Notes: generated from the sequence alone by a model not told the origin. Numbered from the stretch's first letter, positions 6,434 to 13,999 are shown. The stretch: 14,597 nt of DNA from Clostridia bacterium (GCA_017471125.1 JAFUWR010000062.1:1-14597), one strand, 5' to 3'. Translations and numbers: made by a program.

Positions 6434-6958
6434 TTACGCCTCGATCTGCTTCTGCGCCTCGATCTGCTTCTGGGCCTCCGCGCCCTTGATCTCGGTGGCG
6501 ATCTCCGCGGCGTCCATGCGGGTGATGGAGATCTGGAAATCCTTGAGCTTGGCCGGCAGCGCGGTCTCGTCCGCCTCCTTGGCCATCAGCACCAGGGCCG
6601 TCTCCCCGTCCGCGAGCAATTCGCTGGCCTTGCCCAGCAGCTCGGACTTGTCCGCGATCTCCCTGAGGTCCATGGAATCGCCGATCAGCGAGCCGACGCT
6701 GCCGCCGAACAGCACGCCCAGGGGACCGCCGAGGATGCCCACCAGGCTCCCGATCAGGCCGCCGGTCCAGCCGCGCTCCTCGGTCTGGTCGCCGTCGATA
6801 AAGCCGTCCTCCAGGGAGAGGTGGCCGGCGTCCTTCTTCACGACCGCCGCCTGGGAAATGGCATAGCTATCGTTGTCGAGGTCGCGCTTCAGGATGCTCA
6901 GCATCTGGTAGGCCTCGCTCGGCACCTTGCAGTTGACGATGATGACATTTTCCTTCAT
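6434..6958 (-). CDS. DUF1269-like glycine-zipper protein
   Basis: The protein has 174 residues. Residues 5-40 and 118-150 form two alpha/beta segments around a hydrophobic Gly-rich hairpin (66-94, G-G-L-I-G-S-L-V-G ... G-G-S-V-G-S-L-I-G). This layout matches DUF1269-type membrane-associated stress proteins. The biochemical role is unknown, and membrane insertion through the Gly-zipper is inferred. The C terminus holds a tandem six-residue repeat (E-A-Q-K-Q-I, 161-172) encoded by an 18-base direct repeat (6438-6455 and 6456-6473). The frame is open to 7003, but AAAGGAAG before the ATG at 6958 decides the start, and the upstream ATG overlaps the -10 region of P2. It is the first gene after P2 and heads a four-gene set. 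Confidence 0.75.
   Translation of the reverse strand: MKENVIIVNCKVPSEAYQMLSILKRDLDNDSYAISQAAVVKKDAGHLSLEDGFIDGDQTEERGWTGGLIGSLVGILGGPLGVLFGGSVGSLIGDSMDLREIADKSELLGKASELLADGETALVLMAKEADETALPAKLKDFQISITRMDAAEIATEIKGAEAQKQIEAQKQIEA
6438..6478. repeat. 18-bp tandem repeat at the end of the DUF1269-like gene
   Basis: A unit beginning GCCTCGATCTGC is repeated at 6438-6455 and 6456-6473 with one difference, and a five-base third start follows. It encodes E-A-Q-K-Q-I twice and keeps the frame, so changes in copy number would lengthen or shorten the C-terminal helix by six residues without breaking the gene. Confidence 0.8.
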
Positions 6959-7008
6959 GTAAAGACTTCCTTTCTGTGTCGTAATACCGCTGTCATCGGC
7001 CATTCTTC

Positions 7009-7060
7009 ATTTTATCGGTTCTTCTCCATTCCCGTCAAGGGGGGTTTCCAGATTGTCAAG
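7009..7060 (-). promoter_or_regulatory. promoter P2 with the shared direct-repeat element
   Basis: On the minus strand TTGACG (7038-7033) and TAAAAT (7014-7009) are separated by 18 bases. The upstream TTGACA (7059-7054) lies exactly 21 bases from the first, with CTGGAAA and a CCCCCC run between. The element starts 15 bases after the kinase stop codon, with no terminator between, so kinase messages probably also read into the four-gene operon. Confidence 0.8.
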
Positions 7061-7074
7061 TCCTATTCTACTAT

Positions 7075-8349
7075 TTATACGGCGGCTCTGTCCGGGATGG
7101 TCACCGTCACCACGGTCCCGCCGCCGTCGTTGGGCGCGATGGTCAGGCTTCCGCCGCACATCATCCCCAGCCGCGCCTCGATGTTCTTGAGCGCGATATG
7201 CGGCCCTGTATCGTCGGCGGTCTGGAAGCCGCGCCCGTCGTCGGCGACGGTGATCTCGCTGCCGGAATCGGTCTTGCGCGTGCGGATCAGGATGTGGAAC
7301 GGCCCGGCATAGGGGTCCCTGCCGTGCTTGACGGCGTTTTCCACGATGGGCTGCAGGGTCAGCGGCGGCACGCGGAAGAAGGTATGGGGCGTGTCGTAAT
7401 CGACGAACAGGCTGCCCTCGTATTGGGCCTGCTCCACGGCGAGGTAGGCGCGGGTATGCTCCAGCTCGTTGGCGAAGGGGATGGGCTCCGGGCTGGCGAT
7501 GGCGTTGAAATTCCGGCGCAGGTAGGTGGTGAAATCCATGATGACCCGCCGCGCCTGCTCCGGGTCCTGCTTGCAGAGGCAGTAGACGCTCGTCAGGGTG
7601 TTATAGATGAAGTGCGGCCGCATTTGCAGCACCATGATGCTGGCGCGCTGGTTGGCGATCTCCCGCTGGTGGCGCAGGTCCTGCTCGACCTGGTCGGACA
7701 GGACGAAGCTGTACATGACCAGGGTGGAGGCGACGTAGCTGATGTCGATCAGCGGGAACACATTGACGAACACCTGCGCGGTCAGCGCCGCCGTCACGGG
7801 CACCAGGGCGGCGAGGAAGCCGCGAAAGACCTTGCCGGAGAGCCGCGTCCTTCGGCGCAGCAGAGCCGCGATATTGAGCACCATGATCGCGATCAGCGGC
7901 AGCAGCAGAAGCGGGTACAGCCGACCGCGGGTAAAAAGGCGCTCCGCCGGGACATAGGTAAAGACGCCGGTGATCGGGGCGGTCGCCAGCAGGACGAAAT
8001 AGGCCCCCCACAGGCCGACCACCGCGCGCATGAGCCTGCTTGAGGGCGGGTCATCGCCGCAGCAGCGCAGCAGGTAGACCGTCAGCAGGACGATCGGCAT
8101 CGACAGGAACAGACATTCCACGGTCACGATGGAATAGATCACCGCCCAAGGGATCGGATACATAAACAGTATCATCTCCGCCAGGCTGGAGACGCAGCAC
8201 GCCACGAGCACGGCAAAATAGCCCATGAAGAAGCGCTTGCTCCAGCGGTCGATCCCGGGCATGGCGGCGGCGAACCATATCCCCAGCGCGCTCAGCACCA
8301 GCGCCGCGCTGACGACGGAATAGTAGAAGATGTTGGTCCAGTCGTTCAT
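7075..8349 (-). CDS. LytS-type membrane sensor histidine kinase (orphan)
   Basis: The protein has 424 residues, with about seven hydrophobic helices in residues 8-218 and then a short linker. The LytS-type phosphoacceptor region is L-Q-M-R-P-H-F-I-Y-N (241-250, His246), followed by the conserved F-T-T-Y-L-R-R-N (273-280). A GHKL ATPase domain follows, with N box P-I-V-E-N-A-V-K-H-G (334-343), G1 D-D-G-R-G-F (370-375) and G-G-G-T (409-412). Kinases of this class normally signal to response regulators with a LytTR DNA-binding domain, and no such partner is encoded in the window. The membrane half resembles that of the diguanylate cyclase. GGGAGG lies before the ATG. It is divergent from the MATE operon, with the same repeat element in each promoter, which suggests autoregulation. 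Confidence 0.93.
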   Translation of the reverse strand: MNDWTNIFYYSVVSAALVLSALGIWFAAAMPGIDRWSKRFFMGYFAVLVACCVSSLAEMILFMYPIPWAVIYSIVTVECLFLSMPIVLLTVYLLRCCGDDPPSSRLMRAVVGLWGAYFVLLATAPITGVFTYVPAERLFTRGRLYPLLLLPLIAIMVLNIAALLRRRTRLSGKVFRGFLAALVPVTAALTAQVFVNVFPLIDISYVASTLVMYSFVLSDQVEQDLRHQREIANQRASIMVLQMRPHFIYNTLTSVYCLCKQDPEQARRVIMDFTTYLRRNFNAIASPEPIPFANELEHTRAYLAVEQAQYEGSLFVDYDTPHTFFRVPPLTLQPIVENAVKHGRDPYAGPFHILIRTRKTDSGSEITVADDGRGFQTADDTGPHIALKNIEARLGMMCGGSLTIAPNDGGGTVVTVTIPDRAAV

Positions 8350-8371
8350 GCGCCCGCGCCTCCCGTCGGAT

Positions 8372-8386
8372 GCGGCGTCACGCCGC
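8372..8386 (-). promoter_or_regulatory. leader hairpin in front of the kinase gene
   Basis: GCGGCG and CGCCGC form a perfect six-pair stem with a three-base loop. It lies between the P3 start site and the kinase ribosome site (GGGAGG). It could shape leader RNA or translation; no switch partner sequence was recognised. Confidence 0.4.
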
Positions 8387-8406
8387 GAAAATATCCCATG
8401 TTACTA

Positions 8407-8458
8407 ATTATATATACCTCTCTGCGCCGCCGTCAATGGGGGTTTCCAGTTTGTCAAG
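8407..8458 (-). promoter_or_regulatory. promoter P3 with the shared direct-repeat element
   Basis: On the minus strand TTGACG (8436-8431) and TATAAT (8412-8407) are separated by 18 bases. The second TTGACA (8457-8452) is 21 bases upstream, with CTGGAAA and CCCCC between. It drives the LytS-type kinase. The divergent P4 element begins 21 bases beyond. Confidence 0.85.
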
Positions 8459-8479
8459 TCCAAAAGCGCAAAAAGGGAT

Positions 8480-8529
8480 TTGACGATCTGGTACCTCCCC
8501 TTGTTTTTCGCCGCGTTTTATGTTATGTT
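8480..8529 (+). promoter_or_regulatory. promoter P4 with a degenerate copy of the shared element
   Basis: On the plus strand TTGACG (8480-8485) is followed by CTGG, a C-rich stretch and TTGTTT (8501-8506) at the same 21-base spacing. TATGTT (8524-8529) then follows after 17 bases. The inner repeat departs from consensus, so the promoter is likely weaker or more dependent on an activator. It faces the MATE operon. The leader of about 75 bases contains a GGGCAGG/CCTGCCC stem (8552-8558 and 8581-8587). Confidence 0.7.
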
Positions 8530-8609
8530 TTACAAGAAGTAAATATAAATTGGGCAGGAATGCGCATTTATCCACCTGAGCCTGCCCGGCTGAGAAGGAA
8601 CGACGAAAC

Positions 8610-9931
8610 ATGCAAAACAAGAGGGACGTGCGGTTTTTCCCCGTTTTCATCGGGGCGACCGCGGGGGTATTGCTGGAGATCATCGCGACGCTCGTGGATG
8701 AGATCATCGTCGGCAATCTGTTTGACGACGCGGCCTTCGCGTCGGTCAACCTGATAGAACCCTATACCTTTTTTGAGATTTTTCTGGCGTATCTTGTTAC
8801 TGTAGCCGCGGCGGCGCTGATCGTCAGGGCCCGGGGCGCGGACGACCGAGAGAAGATGGGCGAGCTGTTCAGCCAGACGATCATCGTATGCGGCATCTGC
8901 GGCGCGGCGCTGACGCTGATCTACGTGCTGTTCACGCCCCAGCTCGTCAGGCTCGTGGCGGACGACCCGGCCGTGTATGATAACGCGCTCGCCTATTTCA
9001 AGGCGATTCGGTTCTACCCACTGGTGGACGTGTTTGACACGTTCATGTTTACCTATGTGCTGTACCGTGGTGGCTACGCGCATTTTTATGCCGGGATCAT
9101 CGCCCGCATCGGGCTGAACGCGGCGCTTTCATGGTTCCTCGGCTCGCGGATGGGCGTCATGGGCATCGGCCTGGCATCCATCATTTCGCTGGCGGTCGCG
9201 CTGGCGATCAAATGCACGTTCCTGCTCACCAAAAAGCACGGGCTTCGATTCAGGTGGTATTTCAACGCCCGCGAGGCGCTTGAGATCGCAAAGATCGGCT
9301 TCCCGGAAAGCGCGGTGTACATGTTCGTCGTTCTGTTTGAGATAGCGGTGAACGGCTTTACACTCAAGCGCTACGGCGTGGACGGCGTGGCCGCTGTGGC
9401 GGTGGTCATCAACCTCTTTGAGATGGCCTTCTATCTGTGCGAGGGCGTGAGCGAATATGAGATCGTGGCCGTCAACGACAGCATCGGCAAGAACAGCAGC
9501 CAGAGCATGGATCGCGCCATAAGGACCACCCTGCGGGGGCGCTGATCGAAGGCGGGCTGCTCTTCGGACTGATACTGCTGGGCTCCGGCGTGCTCCCGGA
9601 GGCGTTCGACATCGACAATGAAGCGACCGCCCGGCTCGCCTCCACGATGCTGATGATCCTCTCTCCCACCGCCCTGTTCATCTGCCTGACCCGCATCCTG
9701 GCCATTTTCTATCAGTACACGCGACGCATCCCCCGGACGCTCATACTGTTCGGCACGGCCATCGCCCTGTTCCCCATCCTGTTCAGCAGGATTTTAGGCT
9801 CCATCGCGCCGGAGGGGATCGCGGTGGGCATCGCGCTGGGACCCATAGTGGCGTTCATACTGATGGTCATCTATGTTCGCTTCATCAAGAAGGAAAAGCT
9901 GTTCGACTACGCGCTGATGCGCCTGGACTGA
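8610..9931 (+). pseudogene. MATE-family efflux transporter, broken by a one-base frameshift
   Basis: The frame from 8610 reads a MATE-type 12-helix transporter to residue 311 and then meets a stop at 9543. One base more in the G run at 9535-9539 (five G, six expected) restores the frame as T-T-L-R-G-A-L-I-E-G-G, which then runs unbroken to the stop at 9929-9931. The restored chain has about 440 residues, normal for MATE proteins, with no extra C-terminal domain. The family exports drugs or metabolites by Na+ or H+ antiport; the substrate is unknown. It is a tandem paralogue of the next gene (for example E-G-V-S-E-Y versus E-G-I-G-E-A in the matching helix). AAGGA lies before the ATG. A sequencing error, a recent mutation and slippage in the G run are all possible. 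Confidence 0.85.
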
Positions 9932-9947
9932 AAAGGGGATGCGTCAA

Positions 9948-11690
9948 ATGGATCTGCTTGCCAAGGGGAAGCCCACGATGATGTCGAAGAAATTCTATTC
10001 GATGCTGCTGGGCGGGACGCTGACCATGATGGTGGTCTCCATCATGCTGATGTCGGATTCCATCATCGCGGGCGCGGTGATCGGCGCCGACGCCGTGGCG
10101 GGCGTCACGCTGGTGACGCCGCTGTATTCCTTCGCCGCCTTTTTCGGCACCCTCATCTCCCTGGGCGTACCCATACTGTACGCGCAGGAGATGGGCAAGT
10201 TCAACAAGGCCCGGGCGGACCAGGTGTTCGGCCTGGGGCTGCTGCTGTCCGTCGTCGTGGGCGTGATACTGTTCCTGCTGACGAGCCTGTTCGGGACGAT
10301 GTACCTGCGCGGCTACTCCCCCTCGGAGGCGATCCTCGCGCAGGCGCAGGGCTACCTGTCCTGGATGCGCTTTACCATCCTGGTGCTCCCCCTCCAGACG
10401 CTGATGAGCGCGGTGGTCTACGCGGACGGCGACGAGACCATCTCCACCGTCGCCTCCGGGGCACAGGGACTTGGAAACATCGCGTTTTCCATCCTCCTGA
10501 GCCGTTCCATGGGCACCCGGGGCATCGGGCTGGCCTCCTTCGCGTTCAACGTGGTCTCCATCGTCATCCTGCTGGCCCACTTCCTGAAAAAGACCAACTC
10601 GCTGCGCTTTAACCTGTACTTCTCCTTCGACCTCGTGAAGGATGTCGTGCGGTACAGCATCATCGACTCCAGCTCCTATCTCTTTTTAGCCATCTTCACC
10701 GCCGTGCTCAACGCCTTCATCAGCGGACAGTTCGGGCCGGAATACCTGATCCTGGCCTCCGCCGTCTCCCTGACCCGGGAATTCCAGCTCCTGTATGAGG
10801 GCATCGGCGAGGCGGTCGGCCCCATCTTCAGCGTCTATGTCGGGGAGGAGAACCACGAGGGCCTGCGCGCCAGCTACGCGCTGGCAAACAAGGCCGCCAT
10901 CATCGAGGGCGTCGCCGTCACGCTGTTCCTGGCGCTCGTCGCGCCCCTCGTGCCCCGGTTCCTGAACGTGACGGACCCGGCGCTCGTCCGCTGGGTCACG
11001 ACCTGCATCCGGCTGACCGCCCTGGGCTCCACGTTCATGAGCCTTTTGTACCTGCTCACCTCCTACTATCTGGTGATCGACCAGATTGCCCTCGGAACGG
11101 CGGGCTGCGCGCTGCGCGACGTGGTGCTGTGCGCCGGCCTCGGCGTGCTCCTGGGCAAGCTCTTCGGTCTGCTGGGCATGATCGTCGGCCTGGCCGTCGC
11201 GCCCGCCGCGGCTTGGGGGCTGCTGATGCTCTATATCACGGCGCGCTACGGCAAGGACGACTGCCCGCTGCTGCTCTCCCGGGTGCCCGGAAGCGACCGG
11301 TCCCACCTCTTCCAGCTCGAGGTGGTCCCGGAGCAGATCATCGGCCTCCAGAAGAAGGTGGAAGCGCTGCTCATAGAAAACGGCGTGGACAAGCGCACCG
11401 TGGGCAGCGTCAAGCTGCTGATCGAGGAGCTGTACGTCCTCATCGCCGAGAAGAACCCGGGCAGGACCGTCCTGAGCGAGTGCAGCATCTTCCTGCGGGA
11501 CGAGGGGGTCCAGATCATCACCAAGGACGACGGCGCGCTGTTCTACATCTCCGAGCAGGACGTGAGCGTCACCTCCCTCGCCTCCTTCGCCGTATCCGCC
11601 TACATGGAAAAGCTGGGCGACGACCGCCGCCACCTGACCACCATGAGCTACAACCGAAGCGCGTTCCTCGTCAAGCCGTTTGTCCATTGA
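9948..11690 (+). CDS. MATE-family transporter fused to an RsbW-like ATPase domain
   Basis: The protein has 580 residues. Residues 13-435 form a MATE transporter of about 12 helices. Residues 455-580 form a domain of the RsbW/HATPase type, starting F-Q-L-E-V-V-P-E. It contains L-I-E-E-L-Y-V-L-I (491-499), where the Mg/ATP-binding Asn of the E-x-x-x-N box is Leu498, and a degenerate G1 box K-D-D-G-A-L-F (526-532). No Gly-rich lid is present. The free RsbW-like protein at the end of the operon reads E-E-L-Y-V-N at the same place. The fused domain is therefore probably a non-catalytic protein-binding module, plausibly for a STAS partner. The ATG at 9948 has AAAAGGGG nine bases before it, while the ATG at 9939 touches it and is rejected. 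It is 16 bases after the first MATE gene. Confidence 0.88.
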   Translation: MDLLAKGKPTMMSKKFYSMLLGGTLTMMVVSIMLMSDSIIAGAVIGADAVAGVTLVTPLYSFAAFFGTLISLGVPILYAQEMGKFNKARADQVFGLGLLLSVVVGVILFLLTSLFGTMYLRGYSPSEAILAQAQGYLSWMRFTILVLPLQTLMSAVVYADGDETISTVASGAQGLGNIAFSILLSRSMGTRGIGLASFAFNVVSIVILLAHFLKKTNSLRFNLYFSFDLVKDVVRYSIIDSSSYLFLAIFTAVLNAFISGQFGPEYLILASAVSLTREFQLLYEGIGEAVGPIFSVYVGEENHEGLRASYALANKAAIIEGVAVTLFLALVAPLVPRFLNVTDPALVRWVTTCIRLTALGSTFMSLLYLLTSYYLVIDQIALGTAGCALRDVVLCAGLGVLLGKLFGLLGMIVGLAVAPAAAWGLLMLYITARYGKDDCPLLLSRVPGSDRSHLFQLEVVPEQIIGLQKKVEALLIENGVDKRTVGSVKLLIEELYVLIAEKNPGRTVLSECSIFLRDEGVQIITKDDGALFYISEQDVSVTSLASFAVSAYMEKLGDDRRHLTTMSYNRSAFLVKPFVH

Positions 11691-11703
11691 AAGGGGTTGC
11701 AGG

Positions 11704-13221
11704 ATGATCCAGAAGTTGAAGAAGCGCAGCGCGCTGCTTGGGCTGATTTTCACGGTGGCCGCCGGGCTGTTTACGGTTGCCATGACCTATGTGGCTTACG
11801 TCGACCGTCAGGCTTATGCGAGAATGCAGACGTTCCTGTTCGACTGCGGCATCGATACCATCGGCGCGCTGGTCGCCGCGGGACTGTATTACGGCTGCAT
11901 GCGGCAGCAGGGCGAGGGAACGAATGCGTTCAGGACCCTGAATGTCTCCGTAAGCGCCGGCTTTATCGTGAATTTCCTGTTTTATTTCACGACGGGCGTA
12001 CCGGCGTGGAACGATTTTACATTCACGTTCGCCCTTTTGAGCAAGCTGATCGACCTGGTGATGATCTATTGCTTCTATCATTACGTGAGAAGGACGCTCG
12101 GCTTTGAGGGAAAGCTCGCGGCGTGGATGGAGAGATGCATCCCCTATCTGCTGGCGCTTGAAAGCCTGGTCATTCTGTCCAATATCTTCTATCCGACGAC
12201 CTTCCTGATCGACGCGGCGGGCATGTATCAGGCCACAGGCGCTTCGACGCTGGAGGACATCTACCTGATCGCGGTATCGCTCGTCACGACGATCCTGATC
12301 CTCAGAAGCAAGCGCCCGCAGAACCAGAAGGTGGCCGGGCTGACGTTCATATTCCTGCCGCTGGTCAATTACGTCATGGTCGGCGGGACGTTCGGCAACG
12401 CCTCCCAATACGGCATGATCCTGGTGTCCCTGATCGTCATGTACTGCATCATCTTCAATGAAAAGAGCAGCAAGCTGATGGCGACGGAGACCGAGCTGAA
12501 CATGGCGACCCGCATCCAGTTGGACGCCCTGCCGCCCGCCGCGCCGGAGTTTCCCGAGCATCCGAACGTGAACCTGCGGGCCAGCATGAACACCGCCAAG
12601 GAGGTGGGCGGCGATTTCTACGACTACTTCCCCATCGACGACGACCGCATCTGCTTCCTCATCGCCGATGTGTCCGGCAAGGGCACCCCGGCCGCGCTGT
12701 TCATGATGACCTCCAAGACCATGATCAAGGACTACGCGCTGACCCAGGACAGCACGTCGGCGATCTTCACCGCCGTCAACGCGCGGCTGTGCGAAAACAA
12801 CGAGGCGGGCATGTTCGCCACCGCCTGGATCGGCATCCTGGACACCCGGACGATGACGCTGCAATACACCAACGCCGGGCACAACTACCCGATGCTCCTG
12901 CGCAAGGGCCAGCCCTGCGAGGATCTGCGGAAGGTCCACGGGCTGTTCCTGGGCGGCATGGAGTTCACGCGGTACCGCCAGGGCGAGTTGCAGCTTGCGC
13001 CGGGCGACAGGCTGCTGCTGTACACCGACGGCGTGGTGGAGGCCCATGACCCGAAGAACGAGCTTTACGGCGAGGATCGTCTGAAATCGGTGCTGGAAAG
13101 CACCAGGGAGCTCCCCGGGGAGCAGGTCTTGGCGCGCGTGTTTGAGGATGTCAGCGTCTATGCCACGGGCGTTCCCCAGTTCGACGACATCACCATGGTG
13201 GTCCTGACGATCAAGGAATAG
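11704..13221 (+). CDS. membrane SpoIIE/RsbU-type PP2C serine phosphatase
   Basis: The protein has 505 residues. About eight hydrophobic helices fill residues 8-252, then a short linker leads into a PP2C domain (about 290-505). The metal-binding motifs are all present: G-G-D-F-Y-D (302-307), A-D-V-S-G-K-G (321-327), Y-T-D-G-V-V-E-A (440-447) and F-D-D-I-T-M (493-498). N-A-G-H-N-Y-P (390-396) is also typical. This family dephosphorylates STAS proteins of the SpoIIAA/RsbV type, which frees them to bind their kinase. The membrane half suggests direct sensing of an envelope signal. The ATG at 11704 has AAAGGGG seven bases before it. It is 13 bases after the MATE fusion gene and 46 bases before the STAS gene, its likely substrate. 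Confidence 0.93.
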   Translation: MIQKLKKRSALLGLIFTVAAGLFTVAMTYVAYVDRQAYARMQTFLFDCGIDTIGALVAAGLYYGCMRQQGEGTNAFRTLNVSVSAGFIVNFLFYFTTGVPAWNDFTFTFALLSKLIDLVMIYCFYHYVRRTLGFEGKLAAWMERCIPYLLALESLVILSNIFYPTTFLIDAAGMYQATGASTLEDIYLIAVSLVTTILILRSKRPQNQKVAGLTFIFLPLVNYVMVGGTFGNASQYGMILVSLIVMYCIIFNEKSSKLMATETELNMATRIQLDALPPAAPEFPEHPNVNLRASMNTAKEVGGDFYDYFPIDDDRICFLIADVSGKGTPAALFMMTSKTMIKDYALTQDSTSAIFTAVNARLCENNEAGMFATAWIGILDTRTMTLQYTNAGHNYPMLLRKGQPCEDLRKVHGLFLGGMEFTRYRQGELQLAPGDRLLLYTDGVVEAHDPKNELYGEDRLKSVLESTRELPGEQVLARVFEDVSVYATGVPQFDDITMVVLTIKE

Positions 13222-13267
13222 GGGCACCGCGCATGCTGGACATCATAAAAAACAGGAGGTAACAACC

Positions 13268-13566
13268 ATGAAACTGACCCCGCAGAAGAACGGAACCGAT
13301 CTGACCATTTACCTGTCCGGCGAGCTGAACACGCTGACCGCGCCGGAGCTGTCCGCCCTGTTGGACAAGGAGCTTGGCGGCGTGAAGGCCCTGACCCTGG
13401 ACTTTTCCGAGTGCGACTACGTCTCCTCCGCGGGCCTGCGCGTGCTGCTGGCACCTTCAAGCAGATGAAGGTCGCGAAGGGCACCATGTCGCTTGCCAAC
13501 GTGGGCGAGAATTTCATGGATGTGCTTCAAAACACGGGCCTGGACGCCGTGTTCGGCGTCTTTTGA
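13268..13566 (+). pseudogene. STAS anti-anti-sigma-like protein, broken by a one-base frameshift
   Basis: The frame from 13268 (AGGAGGT seven bases upstream) gives a typical STAS start: L-T-I-Y-L-S-G-E-L-N, then T-A-P-E-L, and D-Y-V-S-S-A-G-L-R-V-L-L (50-61). Ser54 is the likely phosphorylation site, by alignment with SpoIIAA/RsbV. After A62 the frame is lost. One missing base near 13451-13455 would restore F-K-Q-M-K-V-A-K-G and the rest of the domain, ending V-F-G-V-F and stop at 13564-13566, about 99 residues and normal for the family. The restored protein would be the switch between the upstream phosphatase and the downstream kinase. As read, the product lacks its last helices. This is the second single-base break in this operon, so a sequencing or assembly error is a real possibility. 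Confidence 0.85.
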
Positions 13567-13588
13567 TCGCGAAAGGAACGAGAGACAC

Positions 13589-13999
13589 ATGACCGAGGAA
13601 AGCGTATTGAGGATACCCGCGAAGCTGGAGGGCATGGACCTCATCCTGTCCTTCGTCAGTTTTCTGCTGGATTCCCATGGCTGCTCGCCCCAGGCGCGCA
13701 CACAGCTGCGCATGGCCGTGGAGGAGCTTTATGTGAACGTGACCCTGTACGCCTATCCCGACCAGGACGGCTGGGCCGAGATCCGCGGCAGCGTGAAGGA
13801 CGGCGTGGCAACGTTCGTGCTCATCGACGGCGGGACGCCCTTCGATCCGCTGGCGAAGGACGATCCCGACATCATGCTCTCCGGGGAGGAGCGCGGCATC
13901 GGCGGCCTGGGCATCTTCATGGTCAAGACCATGGTGGACGAGGTGGAATACGAGTATCGCGACGGCCGCAACCAACTGACGCTGCGGAAGCGGCTTTGA
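13589..13999 (+). CDS. RsbW-like anti-sigma serine kinase
   Basis: The protein has 136 residues and is a stand-alone HATPase of the RsbW/SpoIIAB type. The N box is V-E-E-L-Y-V-N-V (44-51), with the E-x-x-x-N pattern intact (Asn50). G1 is I-D-G-G-T-P-F-D-P, and the Gly-rich lid R-G-I-G-G-L-G-I-F-M-V is followed by the usual closing strand N-Q-L-T-L-R-K. The family phosphorylates STAS partners and in many systems holds a sigma factor. No sigma gene lies in the window, so its second partner is open, and the RsbW-like tails on transporters are candidates. The frame is open upstream to 13493, but the ATG at 13589 matches the family start and lies after the STAS stop, with AAAGGAAC upstream. Confidence 0.9.
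   Translation: MTEESVLRIPAKLEGMDLILSFVSFLLDSHGCSPQARTQLRMAVEELYVNVTLYAYPDQDGWAEIRGSVKDGVATFVLIDGGTPFDPLAKDDPDIMLSGEERGIGGLGIFMVKTMVDEVEYEYRDGRNQLTLRKRL

Noticed and set aside
5368..7312. Plus-strand frames of 373 and 405 residues opposite the secreted and DUF1269-like genes
   Set aside because: They are low-complexity Leu/Gly/Asp/His-rich translations with no ribosome site, and the opposite strand has a signal peptide and well-placed ribosome sites.
9590..9931. A separate small membrane protein gene after the first MATE gene
   Set aside because: It is in phase with the MATE chain after a one-base correction, and together they give a normal MATE length, so it is the 3' part of one broken gene.
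10686..11783. Minus-strand frame of 365 residues opposite the MATE fusion
   Set aside because: Composition is that of an antisense shadow, and it overlaps two real plus-strand genes.
11671..13227. Minus-strand frame of 518 residues opposite the phosphatase gene
   Set aside because: The plus strand carries every PP2C metal motif; the minus translation is His/Gln/Arg-rich without domains.
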